From Sulfuricystis sp964478415 (GTDB lineage: Bacteria; Pseudomonadota; Gammaproteobacteria; Burkholderiales; Rhodocyclaceae): a stretch of DNA of 17,747 bases. Below, one piece after another: positions 8,828 through 15,069 of the stretch. Position 1 is the first letter of the stretch, and every line of letters starts with the position of its first letter. The notes beneath the pieces were generated by a model. It worked only from the letters and a program-made list of their open reading frames with translations, did no database searches and had not been told where the DNA came from. The position numbers and the translations under genes are program-made. The stretch is taken from the NCBI GenBank assembly GCA_964478415.1, contig CAYZII010000045.1, forward strand, positions 1 to 17,747. Direction: 5' to 3'.

Positions 8828-8863
8828 GCGCCAGCGCCGGGAAGGAATCTCGGCGCTGGTGTG
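8828..8863 (+). terminator. Hairpin after ppdK, probable terminator
   Basis: A perfect 9-bp GC-rich stem, CCAGCGCCG (8831-8839) against CGGCGCTGG (8851-8859), encloses an 11-base loop. With C-G and G-U pairs it can extend to 8828-8862. It starts 16 bases after the ppdK stop. No T-run follows, so it may be a U-less terminator or an mRNA-stabilising 3' stem. The palindrome GTGCCGGCAC (8861-8870) follows directly. Confidence 0.5.
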
Positions 8864-8912
8864 CCGGCACATGCGTTATCCTTGCACCCTTCTTTGCTGC
8901 GAGGATGCGCTG

Positions 8913-9566
8913 ATGTTCACAATAGAAATCGTCGCCGATGTCGTCTGCCCCTGGTGTTTCATTGGTACCCGTCGGCTGGCAGCCGCCGTGGCTCTCGTCC
9001 GCCAGGAACGCCCCAGCTTCCAGTTCCGCAAGCACTGGCTGCCGTTCTTCCTGAACCCGGATACGCCGCCGGAAGGTGAACCGTATCTTCCCTTCCTGGA
9101 AAAGAAATTCGGCGGCCGGGCGCAGGTCGAGGCGCTGTTTTCGCGCGTCCGTGAGGCGGGAAAAGCGTGGGGCATCGATTTCGCCTTCCAAAAAATTCCC
9201 TATCGCGCCAACACGCTGAAAGCCCACCGCCTGATCCACCGGGCGCAGACGGTCGATCCCGATCCGGCGAAGATCGATGCGCTGATCGAACGCCTCTATG
9301 TCGCTCATTTCCAGCGTGGCGAGCCGATCGGAAACATCGACGTGCTGACGTCCTGTGCTGCCGAATGCGGCTATGATGCGCCGACGATACGGGACTATCT
9401 GGCTTCGAACGCCGATGAAGAGGTGGTCAAAGGAAAAGCTGCCGAGGTGCAGGCGCTGGGCATCAATCAGGTGCCGACCTTCATCCTGCCTGGCAGACGC
9501 ATCATTGTCGGTGCCGAGGACCCGGCCATCCTCGCCGCGGGCATTCGTGATGCGCTTGCCGTCTGA
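8913..9566 (+). CDS. DsbA-family thiol oxidoreductase, FrnE-like
   Basis: A 217-aa thioredoxin-fold protein of the FrnE / 2-hydroxychromene-2-carboxylate isomerase-like DsbA family. The N-terminus MFTIEIVADVVCPWCFIG is typical, with the redox motif C12-P-W-C15. The cis-proline segment is visible near the C-terminus (INQVPTFIL), followed by an IIVGAED stretch common in this family. There is no signal peptide, so it should act in the cytoplasm, probably as a disulphide oxidoreductase or isomerase; the substrate is unknown. The ATG at 8913 has GAGG 8 bases upstream and is preferred over the in-frame ATG at 8859, which lies in the spacer containing the terminator-like hairpin. The next gene, tadA, begins 5 bases after the stop. 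Confidence 0.88.
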   Translation: MFTIEIVADVVCPWCFIGTRRLAAAVALVRQERPSFQFRKHWLPFFLNPDTPPEGEPYLPFLEKKFGGRAQVEALFSRVREAGKAWGIDFAFQKIPYRANTLKAHRLIHRAQTVDPDPAKIDALIERLYVAHFQRGEPIGNIDVLTSCAAECGYDAPTIRDYLASNADEEVVKGKAAEVQALGINQVPTFILPGRRIIVGAEDPAILAAGIRDALAV

Positions 9567-9571
9567 AGGTC

Positions 9572-10036
9572 ATGGATGATGAGGCCTTCATGGGCGTTGC
9601 GCTCGAGCTGGCCCGCGAGGCGGCACGCTGTGACGAGGTGCCGGTCGGCGCGATCGTCGTCAGGGAGGGCGAGATCGTTGGCCGCGGCTTCAACCAGCCG
9701 ATCCGCCGGCGGGATCCGACCGCCCATGCCGAGGTAGTGGCACTGCGCGATGCAGCAGCGCGACTCGGCAACTACCGCCTGCCAGGCTGCACGTTATATG
9801 TGACACTGGAACCTTGCGTGATGTGCATCGGCGCGATGTTTCATGCACGCATCGCACGGGTCGTGTTTGGCGCGCACGATCCGAAAACCGGTGCGGCCGG
9901 CAGCGTGATCGACCTGTTTCAGGTGGAGCGCTTGAACCATCATGCCGAGGTGGTGGGGGGCGTGCGCGCCGCCGAATGTGGGGCGCTGCTATCGGCTTTC
10001 TTTGCCGCTCGACGGCAAAAGACGGAACAGGCATGA
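9572..10036 (+). CDS. tadA: tRNA-specific adenosine deaminase TadA
   Basis: TadA deaminates adenosine 34 to inosine in the anticodon of tRNA-Arg(ACG), allowing it to read CGN codons; it acts in the cytoplasm as a zinc-dependent homodimer. The 154-aa protein has the cytidine/deoxycytidylate deaminase fold with H52-A-E54 (zinc ligand and proton shuttle) and P81-C82-V-M-C85 (the other two zinc ligands). The N-terminal EVPVGAIVV and the segment FGAHDPKTGAAGS are typical of TadA rather than guanine deaminase. GAAGG lies just before the ATG. The stop overlaps the start of the next gene (ATGATG), so translation is probably coupled. Confidence 0.95.
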   Translation: MDDEAFMGVALELAREAARCDEVPVGAIVVREGEIVGRGFNQPIRRRDPTAHAEVVALRDAAARLGNYRLPGCTLYVTLEPCVMCIGAMFHARIARVVFGAHDPKTGAAGSVIDLFQVERLNHHAEVVGGVRAAECGALLSAFFAARRQKTEQA

Positions 10037-10515
10037 TGCGCATCCGCGTCAGTCTGAGCGATCAGTTTCTCGAACTTTTTGACGACGGCGGCGAGCCGAT
10101 CCGCCGCTATGCGGTCTCGACTTCAAAGAATGGCGCAGGGGAACGGCGTGGCAGCTTCTGTACTCCGCGGGGCCGCCACATCATTCGCGCCAAGATTGGC
10201 GCGGGAGCCCCGGAAAACACCGTCTTCGTGCGCCGCCGGCCGACCGGGGAGCTCTGGACACCGCAGCTTTCCGTCCAGTACCCGGAGCGCGACTGGATAC
10301 TGACACGCATCCTCTGGCTTTCCGGCTGCGAGGTGGGCAGAAACCGGCTCGGCGAGGTCGATACGATGCGCCGCTTCATCTACATCCACGGCAGTCCGGA
10401 TACGGTGCCGATGGGCACGCCGGGCTCGATCGGCTGTATCCGGATGCGCAACCGCGACATCATCGAGCTGTTCGATCTGGTGCCGCCTTACACGCCGGTC
10501 GAGATCATCGAGTAA
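10033..10515 (+). CDS. L,D-transpeptidase (YkuD-domain) family protein without signal peptide
   Basis: A 160-aa protein made almost entirely of a YkuD catalytic domain. The catalytic signature is present near the C-terminus: H119 in YIHGSPD and S-I-G-C135-I-R-M, where Cys135 is the nucleophile. Enzymes of this family form 3-3 crosslinks in peptidoglycan or attach lipoproteins to it, outside the cytoplasm. Here the N-terminus (MMRIRVSLSDQFLELFDD) has no signal peptide or membrane segment. Upstream in-frame starts fall inside tadA and do not add a convincing one. Two adjacent ATGs (10033 and 10036) both overlap the tadA stop. The 3' end overlaps the convergent capA-like gene by 11 bases. The substrate is unknown. 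Confidence 0.85.
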   Translation: MMRIRVSLSDQFLELFDDGGEPIRRYAVSTSKNGAGERRGSFCTPRGRHIIRAKIGAGAPENTVFVRRRPTGELWTPQLSVQYPERDWILTRILWLSGCEVGRNRLGEVDTMRRFIYIHGSPDTVPMGTPGSIGCIRMRNRDIIELFDLVPPYTPVEIIE

Positions 10516-11419
10516 ATGGGGGACGTGGGTAAGGTGCCCCCGTCTCGTCGATCTGAGCTTCGATGATCTGCCAGTCTGCGACACCCCCGCGGTCGAGTGT
10601 GATTTTTAACATCCAGCCGAGCTTGGCGGCCGGCAGCTCGAAGCCGTCAAAGACGAAATTGCCGAGGCTGTAGATGATCGGCCTGCCGCGATAAATTTCC
10701 ATCCCCTGGGTGACATGCGGATGAGCACCGATCACGGCATCGGCACCGGCATCGATCATCATCCGCGCGAGCCTGCGTTGGCGTTCGCTGGGTTCGGGTT
10801 CCCGTTCCCATCCCCAGTGCATGAAGGGGATGACCAAATCGGCGCCGGCAGCACGAGCGGAGCGAATATCGGCAACGACGTGGCTGTCTTCGCTCCAGGC
10901 GATGCCCGGCCAATGCGGTCCCGCGGCGAAACTGCGCGGTTTGAACTCGTTGTAACCGAGCACGGCGATGCGCAGCCCCTTTTTCTCTATCCACAGCGGC
11001 GCATGAGCCTCGCTTTGGTCACGCCCACCACCAAACGGATTGATGCCGATGCTGCGCAATCGACCCAATGTCTCGAGGAAGGCGGCCGGCCCGTAGTCAC
11101 CGGAATGATTGTTTGCCACTGACAGGGCATCGAAGCGTCCGGCGAGCACGCGCAGCACCCGCGGATCGGCGCGGAAGCTGTAGATTTTGTTCTCCAGAGG
11201 AGTTCCCGACGTAGCGATGGGACACTCCAGATTGCCAATGCGGAAGTCCGCGTCGGCCAGCAGAGGTGCAAACGACGCCAAGGGATCGCCGCCGCCGGCA
11301 ATCATCCGGCCCGGCCCGTCATCGAGCATGATGTCGCCGACGAACACGATTCGCACCGGTTCTGCACGGACGACAAGACTGCCAAGCAGGATCAGCAGAC
11401 TCAGTAAAGCGCGCACCAA
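10505..11419 (-). CDS. CapA-family (PGA_cap) metallophosphatase-like protein
   Basis: A 304-aa protein of the CapA / poly-gamma-glutamate biosynthesis family with a calcineurin-like metallophosphoesterase fold. An N-terminal signal peptide (about residues 1-19, LLSLLILLGSLVVRA) suggests export to the periplasm. Metal-site motifs in order: FVGDIMLDD, GNLECPIA, VANNHSGDYG, MHWGWE, GAHPHVTQG, and SLGNFVFD near the end. The family name comes from Bacillus capsule synthesis, but most proteobacterial members are uncharacterised and no other capsule gene is near. The start is unusual: TTG at 11419 followed by GTG at 11416, with GGGGAG about 8 bases upstream of the TTG. The gene overlaps the preceding small gene by 19 bases and is the last of the ygfZ operon. 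Family assignment is firm; role unknown. Confidence 0.88.
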   Translation of the reverse strand: MVRALLSLLILLGSLVVRAEPVRIVFVGDIMLDDGPGRMIAGGGDPLASFAPLLADADFRIGNLECPIATSGTPLENKIYSFRADPRVLRVLAGRFDALSVANNHSGDYGPAAFLETLGRLRSIGINPFGGGRDQSEAHAPLWIEKKGLRIAVLGYNEFKPRSFAAGPHWPGIAWSEDSHVVADIRSARAAGADLVIPFMHWGWEREPEPSERQRRLARMMIDAGADAVIGAHPHVTQGMEIYRGRPIIYSLGNFVFDGFELPAAKLGWMLKITLDRGGVADWQIIEAQIDETGAPYPRPPFTR

Positions 11420-11769
11420 TAGGCCAACTCCCCGTCACGTAACGGTTCATAGACGAAATGCAGACCACTGAAACCATAGGGCCCCTTGTTGTCGAGCGGC
11501 AACGGATAAACCGCTTGGTGGAGGGGTAAGGGATTATGCTTTTCCCGATCGGCAAAGACATACACCTTGACGGCGGTATCCGCCTCGAACACCAGTCTGA
11601 ACAAAAAATACGAGCCAACCGCCTGGGTCGGGACCTGATAGGGCGCTGTAGTCGGAGTGGCCGCAAAGCGGTGCGTTTCGCCACCGTAATCGACTTCACA
11701 GAGTGCCGTCTGGCCCATTGCAAGGTCGAAGCAGCAGGCGAATGCGCTGGCGGCCAAAACGCGCTTCAT
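11401..11769 (-). CDS. Small secreted hypothetical protein
   Basis: A 122-aa protein I do not recognise as a named family. It starts with a probable Sec signal peptide (MKRVLAASAFACCFDLAMGQ, cleavage probably near residue 20). The mature part is about 100 residues, rich in aromatic residues, with one Cys near its N-terminus and one near its C-terminus (CALY) that could form a disulphide. The start was chosen because its ATG overlaps the stop of the upstream NRDE gene (ATGA) and gives a signal peptide; a longer frame to 11937 would run antisense-like through that gene. The stop overlaps the CapA-like start by 19 bases. Co-translation with an exported phosphatase suggests a periplasmic role, which is inference. 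Confidence 0.75.
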   Translation of the reverse strand: MKRVLAASAFACCFDLAMGQTALCEVDYGGETHRFAATPTTAPYQVPTQAVGSYFLFRLVFEADTAVKVYVFADREKHNPLPLHQAVYPLPLDNKGPYGFSGLHFVYEPLRDGELAYWCALY

Positions 11770-12524
11770 CGCACCAAACGGAAGCGCAAACGGCGCCGCT
11801 CTCCGGCAATACCACCTGGGAGCCAGCCTTGCTCGTCGAACGTGGCGATGCCGCCGGCGCTGAACGTCAGCAACGTCGAACTGCGCGTGCCATAGTTCGG
11901 GGCGCTGACGAATGCGGCCGAGAGCAGGCGTTCCCATTCGAGCGGGATACCGGTGGCGGGCAGTGCAGCATCGGGATAGGGCCTGTCATCACGCAGCAAC
12001 GCCCAGAGGCCATGTTCATCCGGCAGATGGGCGAGGGCGGCTTCCAGTGCCGTCTTGCCAGCGCCGACTTTCGGCCACGGGGTATCGAGAAGGGCGTTCG
12101 ACAGACCGTAAATTCCCGGAGCGAGTTCATGCCGCTCGCCACTCACGTTGCTGAAGGCAACGAGCCGGAGACCATCGCACAGCAGCAGGTTGAAACCGTT
12201 GTAACGTTCCGGGGACAGTGAGGCCAGATAGGCATCGATGTCGGTTTCATTGCAGAGAAAGTCGGCAACCAGCCGGCCACGCGACGGGGCACGGGGATTG
12301 TGACGCCCAGGGTCGCGGAAATTGGTCAGAGCCGCGAAGCGTCCTTCCCGGGTGATGCCGAGCCAGGCGCCACCGCCCACCAGATCACGGCCGGCCAGAA
12401 CCTGGGGATGATCCGCCCAGAAAGCCGCCGGCGCAGTTGGGCGGTTGAAATACTCGTCGCGATTGGCGGCCACCACGAGAGGAAACTCGGGATGCTGTTG
12501 CCAAGCGACGAGGATCAGACACAT
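11766..12524 (-). CDS. NRDE (TANGO2) family protein
   Basis: A 252-aa member of the NRDE/TANGO2 family, with an N-terminal-nucleophile-like layout. After Met removal Cys2 is N-terminal (MCLILVAW). The family motif NRDE lies in VVAANRDEYFNRP near residue 24, followed by GRDLVGGGAWLGI and a TNFRDP segment. The eukaryotic homologue TANGO2 has been linked to heme and lipid handling; the bacterial function is not settled. The start at 12524 was chosen for the conserved Cys2; a longer in-frame extension to 12665 overlaps ygfZ and looks non-coding. Only 2 bases separate it from the ygfZ stop, and its own stop overlaps the next ATG, so all four minus-strand genes form one operon. Confidence 0.9.
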   Translation of the reverse strand: MCLILVAWQQHPEFPLVVAANRDEYFNRPTAPAAFWADHPQVLAGRDLVGGGAWLGITREGRFAALTNFRDPGRHNPRAPSRGRLVADFLCNETDIDAYLASLSPERYNGFNLLLCDGLRLVAFSNVSGERHELAPGIYGLSNALLDTPWPKVGAGKTALEAALAHLPDEHGLWALLRDDRPYPDAALPATGIPLEWERLLSAAFVSAPNYGTRSSTLLTFSAGGIATFDEQGWLPGGIAGERRRLRFRLVR

Positions 12525-12526
12525 GC

Positions 12527-13408
12527 TTATTCGATCGGGTAAGGCAACGGAAGAATCTGCGCCTTGGGGCCATCGGGTCTGCCCAGATGCACGGCATCCG
12601 CCTGTGCGCCGGAGGTCTGCACCACCAGCAGGGCCTCGCACCCGCCTGCGGAAGAGGGCGCGCACAACAGCACGTTGCCGCAGTGCTGATCGCCCCCTTC
12701 CGGCGTGAAGACTTCGCTACCGGGAGGGAAGGCTGCGGGAAGCCATACACGATACATACGCCGTTTGACCTTGCCCAAGTATTGGGTGCGTGCGACGATT
12801 TCCTGCCCCGGATAGCAGCCTTTCTGGAAGCTGACCCCGCCGACTGCTGGCAACTCGTAATTGACCATCTGCGGCGTAAACAGCTCCTGGGTTGCGGCGA
12901 CGATGCGCGGGATGCCGGCGCGGATCTCGGCAAGGTGCCAGTCGGCCAGTTCGCCTTTGCGACCGGCGGGTGGCAAGGCGCTGCCGTCTGGCAGAGCGAG
13001 GATCATGCGTGCAGCATCGAGACGGATCGCCGTGCCCCCCTGCCATGGTGCCGTGGTCATTGGCTCGGCCGGCCCGATCTCGGTGCCGAGCAGGCCGAAC
13101 AAGGTGCGCTCGGCACTGATGTCGGAAAGCTTCACCTTGCTGCGCAGGATGTACATCGACAATTTCTTCAGAATGCCGGGCAGAATGTCGCGGGAGAGCA
13201 TCAGCAGATAGTCGCCACCTTCTCGCCAGATCAGGAAACTCGCGATCATGCGGCCTTTCGCCGTACACAAGGCGGCATGGCGGGCACCATTGTCCGGCAG
13301 ATGGGTGATGTCGTTGGTCAGCAGGTTGTGGAGGAAGGTTGCAGCTTCCTCGCCACTGGCGCGGATCAGACCATGGTCGGTGAGGGGGATGAAAACGCTC
13401 TGGGTCAT
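12527..13408 (-). CDS. ygfZ: YgfZ: folate-binding protein for Fe-S cluster maintenance
   Basis: YgfZ/IBA57-type protein, 293 aa, related to the GcvT fold. It binds tetrahydrofolate and supports the assembly or repair of some Fe-S enzymes, including the tRNA-modifying MiaB. The signature K-G-C-Y-P-G-Q-E is intact, with the essential Cys at residue 198. The N-terminus reads MTQSVFIPLTDHGLIRASG, then FLHNLLTNDI, which is the GcvT-like region. The start at 13408 is preferred over an in-frame extension to 13699 that runs antisense through mltG. It is the first gene of the minus-strand operon and faces mltG across a 43-base spacer with a palindromic promoter candidate. Confidence 0.94.
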   Translation of the reverse strand: MTQSVFIPLTDHGLIRASGEEAATFLHNLLTNDITHLPDNGARHAALCTAKGRMIASFLIWREGGDYLLMLSRDILPGILKKLSMYILRSKVKLSDISAERTLFGLLGTEIGPAEPMTTAPWQGGTAIRLDAARMILALPDGSALPPAGRKGELADWHLAEIRAGIPRIVAATQELFTPQMVNYELPAVGGVSFQKGCYPGQEIVARTQYLGKVKRRMYRVWLPAAFPPGSEVFTPEGGDQHCGNVLLCAPSSAGGCEALLVVQTSGAQADAVHLGRPDGPKAQILPLPYPIE

Positions 13409-13430
13409 ACGAAGTCCTCGATCTTTGCAA

Positions 13431-13445
13431 CGGCTATCATAGCCG
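13431..13445. promoter_or_regulatory. Palindromic bidirectional -10 candidate between ygfZ and mltG
   Basis: The 43-base spacer between divergent ygfZ and mltG contains the perfect inverted repeat CGGCTA-TCA-TAGCCG. On the plus strand it includes TATCAT (13435-13440) and on the minus strand TATGAT (13441-13436), each one mismatch from TATAAT. Predicted start sites would lie about 5 bases before the mltG ATG and about 20 bases before the ygfZ ATG. No good -35 is visible for either direction. An operator role is an alternative. Confidence 0.4.
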
Positions 13446-13451
13446 CCTGAT

Positions 13452-14456
13452 ATGCGACTGCTCAAACGTTTCTTTTTGCTTGTCTCTCTCCTCACGGCCG
13501 GTTTTGCCGGCTGGATGGCATGGTTCGCAACTGCGGCCATTCCGTTGCAACTCAACCCCGATGGCGTGGTGGATTTCGATATCCGTCCCGGGATGGGTTT
13601 GAAGGGAGCGGCGCAGGCGATGGCGCAGGCAGGGGTCGGTATCCGTCCCTGGCAGTTCGCCCTGCTCGGGAGATTTGCCCGGCGCGAGCGGGCCATCAAG
13701 GCGGGTTCTTACGAAATCGGCCCCGGCATAACGGCATGGCAGCTGCTAGAAAAACTCACTGCCGGCGACGTAACTCAGCGCGAGATCGTCATCGTCGAAG
13801 GCAAGACATTCCGCGAGATGCGTGCCCTGATCGACGCCCATCCCGATCTGCGCCACGAAACGACGGGCTGGAGCGACCGTGAAATCCTGCAGCGCATCGG
13901 TGCGACGGTTTCTCACCCAGAAGGCCGTTTTTTCCCCGATACCTATCTGTTTGCCCGCCATTCGAGCGATCTCGACATTTACCGGCGCGCCTTCCGGGCC
14001 ATGGAGCACCGTCTCGCCGCCGCCTGGGAAAAACGTGACCCTTCAGTGCCTTATCGAAACCCGGATGAGGCGCTGATCATGGCGTCGATCATCGAAAAGG
14101 AGACCGGGCTAGCCGAGGATCGTGGCAAGATCGCCTCGGTGTTCGTCAATCGCCTGCGCCTGGGCATGCCCTTGCAGACCGATCCAACGGTGATCTATGG
14201 GTTGGGGGATAAATTCGACGGCAACCTGAGGAAGCGCGATCTGCAAACCGACACCCCGTGGAATACCTATACCCGCACCGGTTTGCCACCGACACCAATC
14301 TGTCTGCCGGGCATGGCTGCGCTCGAAGCCGCGTTGCATTCACCACAGACCGATCTACTCTATTTCGTCGCACGCGGCGACGGTTCGAGCGTGTTCTCGC
14401 GCAGCCTTGAAGAGCATAATCGCGCGGTGGCCAAGTATCAATTGAGCAGGAAATGA
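13452..14456 (+). CDS. mltG: Endolytic peptidoglycan transglycosylase MltG
   Basis: MltG (YceG) cuts nascent glycan strands in the periplasmic face of the inner membrane and is thought to set glycan length. The 334-aa protein has one N-terminal membrane segment (about residues 5-28, FFLLVSLLTAGFAGWMAWFA) after a short basic start, a LysM-like subdomain (about 40-115), and a YceG catalytic domain with MASIIEKETG, where the catalytic Glu lies in E215-K-E217, then VFVNRLRLGMPLQTDPTVIYG. No Shine-Dalgarno sequence is visible before the ATG, but the basic-plus-hydrophobic start fits the family. It heads the mltG-tmk-holB-tatD operon and its stop overlaps tmk (ATGA). Confidence 0.95.
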   Translation: MRLLKRFFLLVSLLTAGFAGWMAWFATAAIPLQLNPDGVVDFDIRPGMGLKGAAQAMAQAGVGIRPWQFALLGRFARRERAIKAGSYEIGPGITAWQLLEKLTAGDVTQREIVIVEGKTFREMRALIDAHPDLRHETTGWSDREILQRIGATVSHPEGRFFPDTYLFARHSSDLDIYRRAFRAMEHRLAAAWEKRDPSVPYRNPDEALIMASIIEKETGLAEDRGKIASVFVNRLRLGMPLQTDPTVIYGLGDKFDGNLRKRDLQTDTPWNTYTRTGLPPTPICLPGMAALEAALHSPQTDLLYFVARGDGSSVFSRSLEEHNRAVAKYQLSRK

Positions 14457-15067
14457 CCCAGCGAGGCAAATTTCTCACTTTGGAAGGTATCGACGGCGCG
14501 GGGAAAAGCACCCATATCGACTGGTTGGTCGAATTTCTGCGTCGCCGCGGACATCGCGTCGTTCAGACGCGTGAGCCCGGCGGGACACCGCTCGGTGAAA
14601 AATTGCGCGCCTTGTTGCTCAATGAGCCAATGCATCTGGAGACCGAAGCGCTGCTGATGTTCGCCGCGCGCCGCGAACATCTCGAACGGGTCATCTGGCC
14701 GGCGTTGCAACGAGGCGACTGGGTCGTCTGCGATCGTTTCACCGATGCCAGTTTCGCCTACCAAGGGGGCGGGCGTGGTCTGGCGGTCGAGAAACTCGAA
14801 CAATTGGAACGCTGGGTGCAAGGAGGGTTCCAGCCGGACTTGACCTTGCTGTTCGATCTTCCTGTCGAACTCGCGATGCAGCGCATCGCCGGCACAGCAC
14901 GAAGACTCGATCGCTTCGAGCAGGAAGAGGGCGATTTCCACCGGCGCGTGAGATCCGCCTACCTGGCCCGCGCTCAGCAAATGCCAGCACGCATGCGAGT
15001 GATCGATGCCGGTCAAAGCCGTGAGCAAGTTAAAAATCAACTTGAAAAAATACTATTATCTATTTGA
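14453..15067 (+). CDS. tmk: Thymidylate kinase
   Basis: Thymidylate kinase phosphorylates dTMP to dTDP with ATP in the cytoplasm, an essential step of dTTP synthesis. The 204-aa protein has the P-loop E11-G-I-D-G-A-G-K18-S-T, a TREPGG segment (about residues 40-45), and the DR motif in VVCDRFTDASFAYQGGGRG. The LID region carries Arg residues (AGTARRLDRFE), and the P-loop lacks the extra basic residue, which is the E. coli-like (type II) arrangement. Its start overlaps the mltG stop (ATGA). The last 15 codons are unusually AT-rich compared with the rest of the gene and include a small inverted repeat, CAAGTT/AACTTG (15026-15044). Confidence 0.96.
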   Translation: MTQRGKFLTLEGIDGAGKSTHIDWLVEFLRRRGHRVVQTREPGGTPLGEKLRALLLNEPMHLETEALLMFAARREHLERVIWPALQRGDWVVCDRFTDASFAYQGGGRGLAVEKLEQLERWVQGGFQPDLTLLFDLPVELAMQRIAGTARRLDRFEQEEGDFHRRVRSAYLARAQQMPARMRVIDAGQSREQVKNQLEKILLSI

Positions 15068-15069
15068 TT

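Noticed and set aside
12525..12665. Longer form of the NRDE-family protein overlapping ygfZ
   Set aside because: The family requires Cys at position 2, which the start at 12524 provides; the extension is a shadow of the ygfZ coding sequence.
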